Shown here one piece after another: positions 29,522-37,141 of a DNA stretch of 64,000 bases. Source of the DNA: Promicromonospora sp. Populi. GTDB taxonomy: Bacteria; Actinomycetota; Actinomycetes; Actinomycetales; Cellulomonadaceae. The DNA is taken from the NCBI RefSeq assembly GCF_041081105.1, contig NZ_CP163528.1:4898001-4962000 (forward strand), written 5' to 3'. Position numbers and translations under genes: made by a program. How positions within the stretch are numbered: position 1 is the first letter of the stretch; each line of letters opens with the position of its first letter. Below the pieces are notes generated by a model, which was not told where the DNA came from, did not search any database, and saw nothing but the letters and a program-made list of their open reading frames with translations.

Positions 29522-31047
29522 GCTGAACGACCTGATCATCCAGCCGGACGCCGGTGCGGCCGACGCGCTTCGGGCCGACCGGACCAGCACGCGGATCGCC
29601 GGGGTGCCGGTGGTGCACTGGAACCCGATCCGTTCGGGCGCGTCGGTGGCGAACTTCGGCGACGTCCTGGGCCCGGCCATCGTGTCGCGCCTGGTCGGCT
29701 CCGCCACCGGCGAGGTCGCGGCCGACGGACCGGCACTCGTGTCGGTCGGGTCGATCCTCCACCTCGCGCCGGAGCGATCCGTCGTGTGGGGCTCCGGGGT
29801 GAACGGCAAGCTGCTGGCGGCGACCAAGGACATCCCGGACGACGTCGGGTTCCGCGCCGTCCGGGGGCCGCTGACCCGGCGCTTCCTGTCCGGGCAGGGC
29901 TTCGACGTGCCGGAGGTCTACGGCGATCCGGTGCTGCTGCTGGCCGACGTCATGCCCGAGCTGCTCCGGTTCGGCCGGGCTCCGGTGCGGGACGTGCTCT
30001 TTGTGCCCAACTTCAACGACAAGGGCGACGTCTCCTCGGCGGCCTGGCAAGTACGAGCTGGAGACCCTCGACCCGCAGGACCACGTGGACTCGGTGCTCC
30101 TGCAGATCGCGTCCAGCCGGTTTGTGATCAGCACGTCGCTGCACGCCGTCATCGTCGCGGAGGCGCTCGGGATCCCGGCGCGTTTTGTGCGGTCCCTGCA
30201 CGAGCACCCGTTCAAGTACCGCGACTACCTCGCCGGCACGGGCCGGGCGTTCGAGCCGATCGCCGGGACGGTCGAGGAGGCGCTCGTGCTCGGAGGCCAG
30301 CCCGCCCCCGAGTTCGACGCGGACGCGCTGCTCGAGGCGTTCCCCTGGGAGCTGTGGTCATCGGGCGACGCAGCGCTCTGGGCAGCCGCGCGGCGCGGAC
30401 CCGAGAGCGCTGACGACCGGGACCGGGCCTGGTTCGCGGCCATGGAGAGCTCGCATGCCGGGTCGGTCGACCGCGCGCGGATCGAGTACCTGCGGCTCCT
30501 GCGGGCCTTCATCAACGACGACGGCGACACCGGCGCGGCCGAGCTGGCAGAGCTGCGGCAGTGGCACTACGCCGAGGTCGCGCCGGAGTCGTTGCCGACC
30601 GAGCTGCGCAGCCTCGACGCGGCGGTGCGCACGTTCTCCGTCGCGCGGATCGAGCAGGCCGCCCGGCGGGTCCGGGACGGGCTGCGCGCCGTGGCGTACG
30701 CCGCGGTGCCGCGTCCGCGGGGGACGGTGCTGAGCCTCGCGCTCCTGCTGGCCGACACGCAGACCCCGATCGCCGAGGTACGGATCAGGAACGAGGCGCT
30801 CGGTGAGCAGGTCAGCGTGCCGCAGCACGTGCTGCCCGTCGGGACCGCGCAGCTCGACCTCGACGTCGTCCTGCCGGTCACGTGGGGTGCGGTGGAGGCC
30901 GCGCAGTGCCTGGTCTCGGTCGAGTACGACGACGGGAGCGTCCACACGACCGAGCTGACCTGGTCCGAGGCCCTGCCCCGGCTCGCGTCCGAACCGGCAC
31001 CGGCCAGGCGGCTGACCTTTGCCGGCGCCCAGGAACAGGAGCGCTGA
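29514..31047 (+). pseudogene. Polysaccharide pyruvyl transferase family gene interrupted by a frameshift
   Basis: Translation from ATG 29514 gives a pyruvyl-transferase N-terminus: GASVANFGDVLGPAIVSRL, GSGVNGK, VYGDPVLLL and FVPNFNDKGD. At about 30048 homology leaves this frame, which runs on as low-similarity sequence to a stop at 30413. It resumes in the +1 frame with KYELETLDPQD, FVISTSLHAVIVAEALGIPA and KYRDYLAGTGR, and continues to a stop at 31047. Removing one C near 30048 would restore a single protein of about 510 aa. The extra 220-aa tail after the transferase is unassigned. This could be a true inactivating mutation, phase variation without a visible repeat, or a sequencing error. 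An intact product would put pyruvate ketals on a sugar. Confidence 0.8.
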
Positions 31048-31048
31048 C

Positions 31049-32110
31049 GTGGCGAGGATCAGCGTCTTCCCCTACTGGACCACCAACCCGTACCTGAACA
31101 TGCTCTACATGGAGGCCCGCTCGCGCGGCTGGCGCGTCGACGGGAAGTGGCGTTACCACGAGCTGCTCAAGGAGCTCGCGGTGCTAGAGGCCGGCGACAT
31201 CATGCACATCCACTGGACGAGCCCCGTCGCCGAGCGAGTGAAGGACGCGGCGGAGTTCCGGGCGCGCATCGCGCGGCTCGACGGCGCGCTGGCCGACGCC
31301 CGGGCCCGCGGGGTGAACGTGTTCTGGACCGTGCACAACACCCTCTCCCACGACTCCGCGTACCACGCCGAGGAGGTCGAGCTCGCGAAGGTGCTCGCCC
31401 GCCGGGCGTCGCGGATCGTCATCCTCAACGCGCAGACGCGGAACGTGGTGTCCGAGTACTACGAGCTCCCGGCCGAGAAGGTGCGCCGGGTGCGGCACGC
31501 GAGCTACTGGGGCGTCTACGAGCCGTCGCCAGGGCGCCGGGCCGCGCGGCGCCGGATCGGCACCATCCCGCCCGGCGACCTGGTGGTCGGGATAGTGGGC
31601 GGCATCCGCCCGTACAAGGGGCTCGGCGACCTCCTGACGGCGGCGGGCCGGCTCGCCGAACGAAATCCCCGCGTCTCGATGCTGCTGGCCGGCGGCACCA
31701 CTGCGGACGCGATGGCGGAGATCGAGGGGGCGATGCCGGGAAACGTCACGGTGCACCGGCGCCACGGACAGCTCACCGACGACGAGGTGGTCACCTGGGC
31801 CTCGGCCTGCGACCTGTTCGCCCTGCCGTACACGCGGATCCTGAACTCGGGGAGCATGCTGCTGGCCGCCACCCTCGGCGTCCCCTGCGTGGTCCCGGGT
31901 GAGCCGCACCTGCTCGCGGAGTACGGCGACGAGCCGTGGGTGGAGTTCTTCGACGTCGACGCCACGTCGCGCGTGGACGCGCTGGCCGACGCCGTCGAGC
32001 GCGGGCTGGACCGGCAGGGCGGCGCGCGGGCCCGGGCCGCCGAGCAGTTCGCGGCGTCGTACACGATGCACGACATGGCCGTGGACTTCGCGGAGCTGCT
32101 GCCGAGATGA
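31049..32110 (+). CDS. GT-B fold glycosyltransferase
   Basis: A 353-aa protein of the GT4-like class. Motifs include HIHWTSP near residue 63, FWTVHNTLSHDS, VGIVGGIRPYKGL near 182, and a C-terminal LPYTRILNSGSMLLAATLGV sugar-nucleotide loop. GTG 31049, just after the previous stop and behind CAGGAG, gives the natural N-terminus ARISVFPYW. The stop overlaps the next ATG by 4 nt. The WTVHN segment resembles transferases that act on membrane-linked or mannosylated acceptors, but specificity is not readable. Confidence 0.86.
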   Translation: MARISVFPYWTTNPYLNMLYMEARSRGWRVDGKWRYHELLKELAVLEAGDIMHIHWTSPVAERVKDAAEFRARIARLDGALADARARGVNVFWTVHNTLSHDSAYHAEEVELAKVLARRASRIVILNAQTRNVVSEYYELPAEKVRRVRHASYWGVYEPSPGRRAARRRIGTIPPGDLVVGIVGGIRPYKGLGDLLTAAGRLAERNPRVSMLLAGGTTADAMAEIEGAMPGNVTVHRRHGQLTDDEVVTWASACDLFALPYTRILNSGSMLLAATLGVPCVVPGEPHLLAEYGDEPWVEFFDVDATSRVDALADAVERGLDRQGGARARAAEQFAASYTMHDMAVDFAELLPR

Positions 32111-33474
32111 CCGCGGAAGATCGCACGCCTGATGCCACCGTGACCGAGGTCGGTGCGCTGCCCCGCGGCACCACGGTGCTCCACATCGGCGCGCCCAAGA
32201 CCGGTACGACGTCGCTCCAGCAGTCGGCGGCCGTATCGCGCGGGCGGCTCCGCGAAGGCGGCGTGACGTACCCGGGCCGGTACGAGAACCACCGCCGGTT
32301 CGCGCGGGCGCTGCTCGGCTACCGCAAGGAACCCTGGCTCGCCGAGCCCGCACCCGCCCACTGGGCGACGGGCATCCTGAAGCAGCTCGTGAACAACGAG
32401 CGCGACTACGCGCTGGTGAGCAGCGAGGCCTTCTCGACCGCCGGCGCTCGCGACGTCGTGCCGGTCCGGGAGGCGTTCTCGATGCCGACCCACGTGGTGC
32501 TGACGCTCCGGCCGCTGCCCGGGATGCTCCTGTCCATGTGGCAGCAGCGAGTCAAGAACGGCGAGTTCGAGCCCCTCGAAGCCTGGCTGGAGAAGGCCTT
32601 CCGCGACCTGCCCAGGCTGCACATGCCCGGCGGGGACGTCTTCGACGAGAGCGACGGCACCAACCTCGTCGGACGCTGGGCGGACGCGTTCGGCCCCGAG
32701 AACATGACCGTCGTCGTACTGGATCCCACCGACCGCGACCATATCTTCCGGGTCTTCGAGGACCTGCTCGCGCTCCGCCGCGGGACGCTGGAGCGGGTCA
32801 GCGCCAACTCGAGCATGAGCGCGGTCGAGACGGAGTTCTTCAGGCAGGCCGCGGAGCGGATCTTCCAGGAGACCGGGGCCCGCGCTCGGCGTGGACTCTT
32901 TCACGGTGGCGCGGTCAATGCCGTGATCGCGCAACGCCCCCGGCGAGCGGACGAGCCCTCGCTGCGGGTACCGGAATGGGTCACGAGGGGTGCAGCGACC
33001 GCCGCGATGCGGATCGCCGAGCAGATCGAGTCCGCTGGGGTCCGGGTTGTCGGTGACCTCTCCGACCTCGCCGCCGCGGGCCCGGTCGGTGACCCGGCGC
33101 CCTTTCCGGAGGAGGTGCCGAGCGACCTTGCCCTGGTCGCGGCCCGCGGCCTGGCCCGACGGGTCGCCCGGCTCCGCGGGGCAGGAGCGGTGACCCCCAC
33201 GCCGCACGACGCGGAACGCGCCGGAGACCGCGGGCTGAGCGCCGTCGAGGCCGAGCTTCTCGACGCCCTCGGCGAGTACCTGGCGGGCGCTGGAGATCTT
33301 GACGCCGCCGCCGTGCGCCAGCTGCACTCGTCGGCCGTCCGGCGGATCCTCGGCGCGCGGACCGCAGGCCCCGTTCCGGTACCGGCTCAGGCCGGCGGGT
33401 CGGACCGGATCCCGAGCGACCTCGCTCTGCAGGCTGTCATCGGCGTCTACGAGGGGGCGCAGCGGCTGAGCTGA
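32107..33474 (+). CDS. Sulfotransferase-fold protein 1
   Basis: A 455-aa protein with a PAPS-binding 5'-phosphosulfate loop HIGAPKTGTTSLQ at 26-38, then VTYPGRYENHRRFA, VVLTLRPLPGMLLSMW (a 3'-phosphate-binding-like region) and FGPENMTVVVLD. It is related throughout its first 270 residues to the next gene on the opposite strand. The C-terminal 140 residues are Ala/Arg-rich and unassigned. The ATG overlaps the preceding stop by 4 nt. The predicted role is transfer of sulfate to a glycan hydroxyl; activity has to be inferred. The stop TGA directly abuts the TCA of the convergent gene. Confidence 0.8.
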   Translation: MTAEDRTPDATVTEVGALPRGTTVLHIGAPKTGTTSLQQSAAVSRGRLREGGVTYPGRYENHRRFARALLGYRKEPWLAEPAPAHWATGILKQLVNNERDYALVSSEAFSTAGARDVVPVREAFSMPTHVVLTLRPLPGMLLSMWQQRVKNGEFEPLEAWLEKAFRDLPRLHMPGGDVFDESDGTNLVGRWADAFGPENMTVVVLDPTDRDHIFRVFEDLLALRRGTLERVSANSSMSAVETEFFRQAAERIFQETGARARRGLFHGGAVNAVIAQRPRRADEPSLRVPEWVTRGAATAAMRIAEQIESAGVRVVGDLSDLAAAGPVGDPAPFPEEVPSDLALVAARGLARRVARLRGAGAVTPTPHDAERAGDRGLSAVEAELLDALGEYLAGAGDLDAAAVRQLHSSAVRRILGARTAGPVPVPAQAGGSDRIPSDLALQAVIGVYEGAQRLS

Positions 33475-34599
33475 TCACTGGCCCGTCTGCTGCGTCTCCG
33501 GTCGCCCCACCAGCGGCTTCGTGTGGTCGGCGGTCCAGCCGGTCGAGCGGGCGAACATACCGAGCAGCGCCTGCACCGCGAAGTCGAGGGGGACGACGTC
33601 GGGGTCCGTGAGCGGCTCCTCCTCGGCGGCGGGCACCTGACGCTCGAGCTCCGTCAGGTCTCCGACGACTCGGACCCCCGCCGAACGGACGCTGTCGGCG
33701 AGTATCCGCCCGGCCTCGACGCAGGACTCGGCGGCCCAGCCAGGGATCCGCAGCTTGCCCTCGGACTCTGCGGGCTCGCGGCTGGCCAGCAGGCGCTTGA
33801 CGACGCCGTTGTGCACGAGGTTCCGGTGTTCGAGCGGCGAGGCGTGCCACTTGCCGATGATCTGCTCGTTGAGCCGGTGGACGAGTGCCGCTTCCGCGGC
33901 GGACATGCCGCGGTTCGCGCCGGCTCCCACCGGCGGCTCTGACCGCAGCAGTCCGTCGGGGAGCCCGAGCATGGACTCGAAGGTGTCGAGCAGGCGCGTG
34001 GGGTGTGCCTTGTCGAGCACGATGACAGTGATGTTCTCGGGGCCCACCGCGGCGGACCATCGTTCGAGGAGACCGTAGCCGTCACGTCGGTGAAAGGCGC
34101 CGGACGCCTCCACGCTGGCCGGGTCCTTGAGCACCCGGCGGAGATACGTGTCGAGAGACTCGGTATTTCCCCGCTTGAGGCTCTCCTGCCAGTAGGACGG
34201 CACGAACGTGCCGAAGTTACGCAGGACCAGCGTGACGTGCACCGGAACGCGTCCGCGGTCCCCGAGCGCGTCGACCGTCCGGCGCGCCCCGTCCAGGTTC
34301 GTCGTACAGATCATCTCGAAGGAGATCAGCGCGCGCCGGGACTCGTGCCGGTCGAGCTCGCGCTCGAGGTTTGTCCACCACTGTTCCTGGGGCGTCGGGT
34401 CGGGCAGGTATCCGACCTTCAGCCCGGCGAGCCACGAGGTCGCCTTGTGGTGGTTCTCGCCTCTTCCCGGATAGATGACACCTTCCTTGCGGAGCCTCTT
34501 CTTGAGCCGCGAAGCCGCGTACTGCAGCGCCGTCGAGCCGGTCTTCGGCAGGCCGATGTGCAGCAGACGAGCACCGGCCGGGACAGGCTCGACAGTCAT
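33475..34599 (-). CDS. Sulfotransferase-fold protein 2
   Basis: A 374-aa protein with the PAPS loop HIGLPKTGSTALQ at 14-26, VIYPGRGENHHKAT, VTLVLRNFGTFVPSYW and VGPENITVIVLD. It is a paralogue of protein 1, with about the same domain length but a shorter tail. ATG 34599 is preferred over a longer reading because it overlaps the GSCFA stop by 4 nt, placing it last in a leftward operon. Having two homologous sulfotransferases convergent and stop-to-stop suggests duplication with inversion. Confidence 0.8.
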   Translation of the reverse strand: MTVEPVPAGARLLHIGLPKTGSTALQYAASRLKKRLRKEGVIYPGRGENHHKATSWLAGLKVGYLPDPTPQEQWWTNLERELDRHESRRALISFEMICTTNLDGARRTVDALGDRGRVPVHVTLVLRNFGTFVPSYWQESLKRGNTESLDTYLRRVLKDPASVEASGAFHRRDGYGLLERWSAAVGPENITVIVLDKAHPTRLLDTFESMLGLPDGLLRSEPPVGAGANRGMSAAEAALVHRLNEQIIGKWHASPLEHRNLVHNGVVKRLLASREPAESEGKLRIPGWAAESCVEAGRILADSVRSAGVRVVGDLTELERQVPAAEEEPLTDPDVVPLDFAVQALLGMFARSTGWTADHTKPLVGRPETQQTGQ

Positions 34600-35663
34600 C
34601 GTCCGAACATCTCCAGGATCATCTCGTCGCACACGACGTCGTCCGCCGACGGCTCCGCCGCAGGTGAGGCAGGTGCCGCCGCCGGGGCGGCGACCTGGGG
34701 CGCCGCCCCGGAGACAGCCTCGCCGTGGGCGGTGAAGAACACGTCCATGACCTGCGCGACGCCGGCGGTCGAGACCGACCTGAGGTTGGGCTCGTAGCCG
34801 AGTGCCCGCATGGGGTGCGACGAGACAAGCTCGTACGAAGGGAAGTAGTCCAGGAAGTCGTAGGTGTCATAGAGCTCGCTGCATACCGCCCGCAGGATCG
34901 ACTTCGACGCGATGGTCGCGGAGAGGACATGGTGTCCCGAGGCGGTGGCCGTGAGCGGCACCGGCGACACCGTGACGAGGAAGCGCATCGCCGGGTTCAC
35001 CGACCTGGCGTACTGGACGAACTCCTTGAAGTCCGCCAGCACCTCGCCGTACCGGAAGTTCACGAAGCGGTGCTGGTCGGCGTCGAACCGGCCGTGCACC
35101 GTGCCGGGGCAGGTGGGGTAGACGCTGCCGTCCCCGGTGTTCTCCCACGCCTCCGTGAGGCCGAACGTGAAGACGAACAGGTCGGTCTGGGCGAGCATGG
35201 AGTCGACCGCACGCAGGTGGGCGTCGCGGTGGATGCGAAGCTCGTCGAGGCTGGCGAACCCCCGCGGCTCGATCGACGGGCGGTACGGGTCGTAGAAGCG
35301 TTCGCCGTCCGTCCAGTACTCGTCCGCCGGGGTGCGCTCCCCGCGGGCGCGGGCAAAGGTCTGCACCAGCTGCCGAGCGCTGTAGATGTTGCCGTAGCGG
35401 GCGGAGTAGATCCCGTAGCCGAACTTGCTGTGTGCTTCCTCGGGCAGTGCGACAGGGGCCGGTTCGACATCGATGAACCGGTAGCCCCGCTGCTTGAACT
35501 GCTTGCCGATGTGCTGTGCGAAGCAGCTTCCGGCGGCGGTGATCCGGGTCGACCTGGAGATCTCGAAGCGCGGGACGTACACGTCCGCAAGCTCCATGGC
35601 GTTGCGCTGGGCCACCGCCTGCTTCCAGAACGCGCGGCTGGGGAGATCCTGGTACGGGTGCAC
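34596..35663 (-). CDS. GSCFA family protein
   Basis: A 355-aa protein containing AAGSCFAQHIGKQ near residue 43, the motif that names the GSCFA family, followed by GYGIYSARYGNIYSARQL, FVFTFGLTEAWEN and LVTVSPVPLTAT. GSCFA proteins are related to SGNH/GDSL hydrolases, with the motif Ser as possible nucleophile. They are often found in capsule loci, where acyl transfer or deacylation of glycans is suspected. The C-terminal 60 residues are Ala/Pro-rich. It lies 3 nt downstream of the SGNH-like gene and overlaps sulfotransferase 2. Confidence 0.85.
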   Translation of the reverse strand: MHPYQDLPSRAFWKQAVAQRNAMELADVYVPRFEISRSTRITAAGSCFAQHIGKQFKQRGYRFIDVEPAPVALPEEAHSKFGYGIYSARYGNIYSARQLVQTFARARGERTPADEYWTDGERFYDPYRPSIEPRGFASLDELRIHRDAHLRAVDSMLAQTDLFVFTFGLTEAWENTGDGSVYPTCPGTVHGRFDADQHRFVNFRYGEVLADFKEFVQYARSVNPAMRFLVTVSPVPLTATASGHHVLSATIASKSILRAVCSELYDTYDFLDYFPSYELVSSHPMRALGYEPNLRSVSTAGVAQVMDVFFTAHGEAVSGAAPQVAAPAAAPASPAAEPSADDVVCDEMILEMFGR

Positions 35664-35666
35664 TGG

Positions 35667-36488
35667 TCAGACTGCCTTTCGGGCGGTGTTCACGTGCTGG
35701 GTGACCTCAGCGACGACCAGGTGGCCGTAAACCGCGTTTCCGTGCGACACGTCCGGGGGGTCCGTGGCCCGGACGTGGTACAGGTCCTCCCGCAGGAAGC
35801 CGTCGTCGTCGATCGTCTGTGCGGGCGGCTCGATCACGGCGATGCCGCGCCCGTCCAGCCACTCGTGCCAGAGCTCCCTGGAGAGGGCATCGATGTAGAG
35901 CGCGAGGTCACGACCGTACTGGGTACGAGCCGCAGGGTGGTCGCGCCGAGGACCGGGCGCGGAGATGGCGAAGAACTCCACTCCGACCTGCTGGAGCTGC
36001 TTGAAGAAGACCCGGACGCCGTGGTGGTCACGCTCCACGATGGCCCGCACGACGTCGTAGGAGACCGGGCTCGCTCCGGGGTGCGCCAGGTGCGTGGGGG
36101 CGTGCTTCTGCCACATCGGCCGGCGGAAGATCCGCGAGTTGTTGTTGATGTTGCAGAAGCCCCAGAGGCGCTCCGGGGAGACAAAAGGCGTTCCCGAGGA
36201 CCGGCGAAACTGTTTTCTATAGGTCGGGTTGATGAGCGTCACCTTGCCGTCGACGACCTTGCTGAAGACGTCGGTCTCGATCTGTCCGCTGCCGAACCGG
36301 GCGAAGGCAAGCGTGGTGCCGTCGACGGTCCAGCGCTTCTCCTCGCTGCCCTCCGCAGAGCTCGCGCGCGTGGCGAAGTCTGCGTTCTCCATGGCCATGA
36401 CCATGGAGATGAGGTGCGAGTTACCGGCGATCCACGCGTCGGGCGCGACCGCTGTGCGCTCAGTAGGAGTGCTTGTGATTGAGGACAT
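35667..36488 (-). CDS. SGNH-like hypothetical protein
   Basis: A 273-aa protein I cannot name. WIAGNSHLISMV near residue 20 resembles block I of SGNH hydrolases with N-S-H in place of the usual G-D-S. DPPDVSHGNAVYGHLV near residue 240 gives the Asp-x-x-His block V. LWGFCNINNN and ISAPGPRRDHP lie between. ATG 36488 is used; GTG 36497 is an alternative. Either start overlaps the 3' end of the upstream sulfotransferase gene by 29-38 nt, implying translational coupling. With GSCFA next door, an O-acyl esterase or acyltransferase role is possible but unproven. Confidence 0.72.
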   Translation of the reverse strand: MSSITSTPTERTAVAPDAWIAGNSHLISMVMAMENADFATRASSAEGSEEKRWTVDGTTLAFARFGSGQIETDVFSKVVDGKVTLINPTYRKQFRRSSGTPFVSPERLWGFCNINNNSRIFRRPMWQKHAPTHLAHPGASPVSYDVVRAIVERDHHGVRVFFKQLQQVGVEFFAISAPGPRRDHPAARTQYGRDLALYIDALSRELWHEWLDGRGIAVIEPPAQTIDDDGFLREDLYHVRATDPPDVSHGNAVYGHLVVAEVTQHVNTARKAV

Positions 36489-37137
36489 CGTTGACACGAT
36501 CCTTGTCGAACGGTTCGCCGAGCCACTTGAACAGGCTAATCAGCGAGCTGGGGTCGGCGGTGTAGTCGTTGTAGTGCACCCGGTGGGTGCGCTTCGGGTA
36601 GGCGGCCTCCAGCTCGGCGAACTGGACCTCTGCGCGGTCGAGGATGGCGGCGCCGTTCTCGCGGTCCTTCCACCACTTGCTCGCCAGCACGTCGGCGTGG
36701 TCGCGGGTATTGATGACGAACCGTGCCCGGGGGAAGAGGCGGATCAGGAAGTCGGCGTAGGCCCGCCAGTTGGAGTGCACCCACCGGATCTCCTTGAACC
36801 CGGTCACCCGGGTTCCTGCCGGGGGCTGCAGCAGCGATGCCAGCACGAGCGACCGCAACAGCGCGAGAGTCGTCGCGTCCGAGAACTGATGAATACCGAA
36901 CCAGGGGTGCGACGGTGTGTCCGGAGCCTTCTTGTTCGGGTCAGTGTGCTCGCGGTGCGCCTTGTCGAGCGTGTTGAAGTACGCGAACAGGCTGTACAAG
37001 GAATCGCCGTTCTCGCCGCGGATCACGTAGCCGGGGATCGAGTTGAGGATCCCCTGGAGCAGCGTCGAGCCGGATCGTCCATAGGTGACGATGAAGACGC
37101 AACCGAGAGGGTCGTGCGCCGTGGGTGAGTCGTGCAC
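36460..37137 (-). CDS. Sulfotransferase-fold protein 3
   Basis: A compact 225-aa protein with the PAPS loop FIVTYGRSGSTLLQ at 15-28 and a 3'-phosphate region FVINTRDHADVL. The C-terminal FKWLGEPFDKDRVNDVL is typical of Sulfotransfer family members. The GTG start has GGAAAG upstream and lies 4 nt after the fusion protein's stop. It is shorter than proteins 1 and 2 and belongs to a different sulfotransferase subfamily. In the leftward cassette it comes between the DUF6270 fusion and the SGNH-like protein. Confidence 0.82.
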   Translation of the reverse strand: MHDSPTAHDPLGCVFIVTYGRSGSTLLQGILNSIPGYVIRGENGDSLYSLFAYFNTLDKAHREHTDPNKKAPDTPSHPWFGIHQFSDATTLALLRSLVLASLLQPPAGTRVTGFKEIRWVHSNWRAYADFLIRLFPRARFVINTRDHADVLASKWWKDRENGAAILDRAEVQFAELEAAYPKRTHRVHYNDYTADPSSLISLFKWLGEPFDKDRVNDVLNHKHSY

Positions 37138-37141
37138 GGGT

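Noticed and set aside
26297..29833. A 1178-codon open frame on the minus strand opposite wecC and the tandem GT2 gene
   Set aside because: It is antisense to clearly conserved glycosyltransferase domains, and its sequence is the Arg/Gly/Val/His-rich type that high-GC codon bias creates. No recognisable motif.
30030..30070. Programmed ribosomal frameshift as explanation for the broken pyruvyl transferase
   Set aside because: No slippery heptamer, Shine-Dalgarno-like stimulator or strong downstream stem is visible at the shift point.
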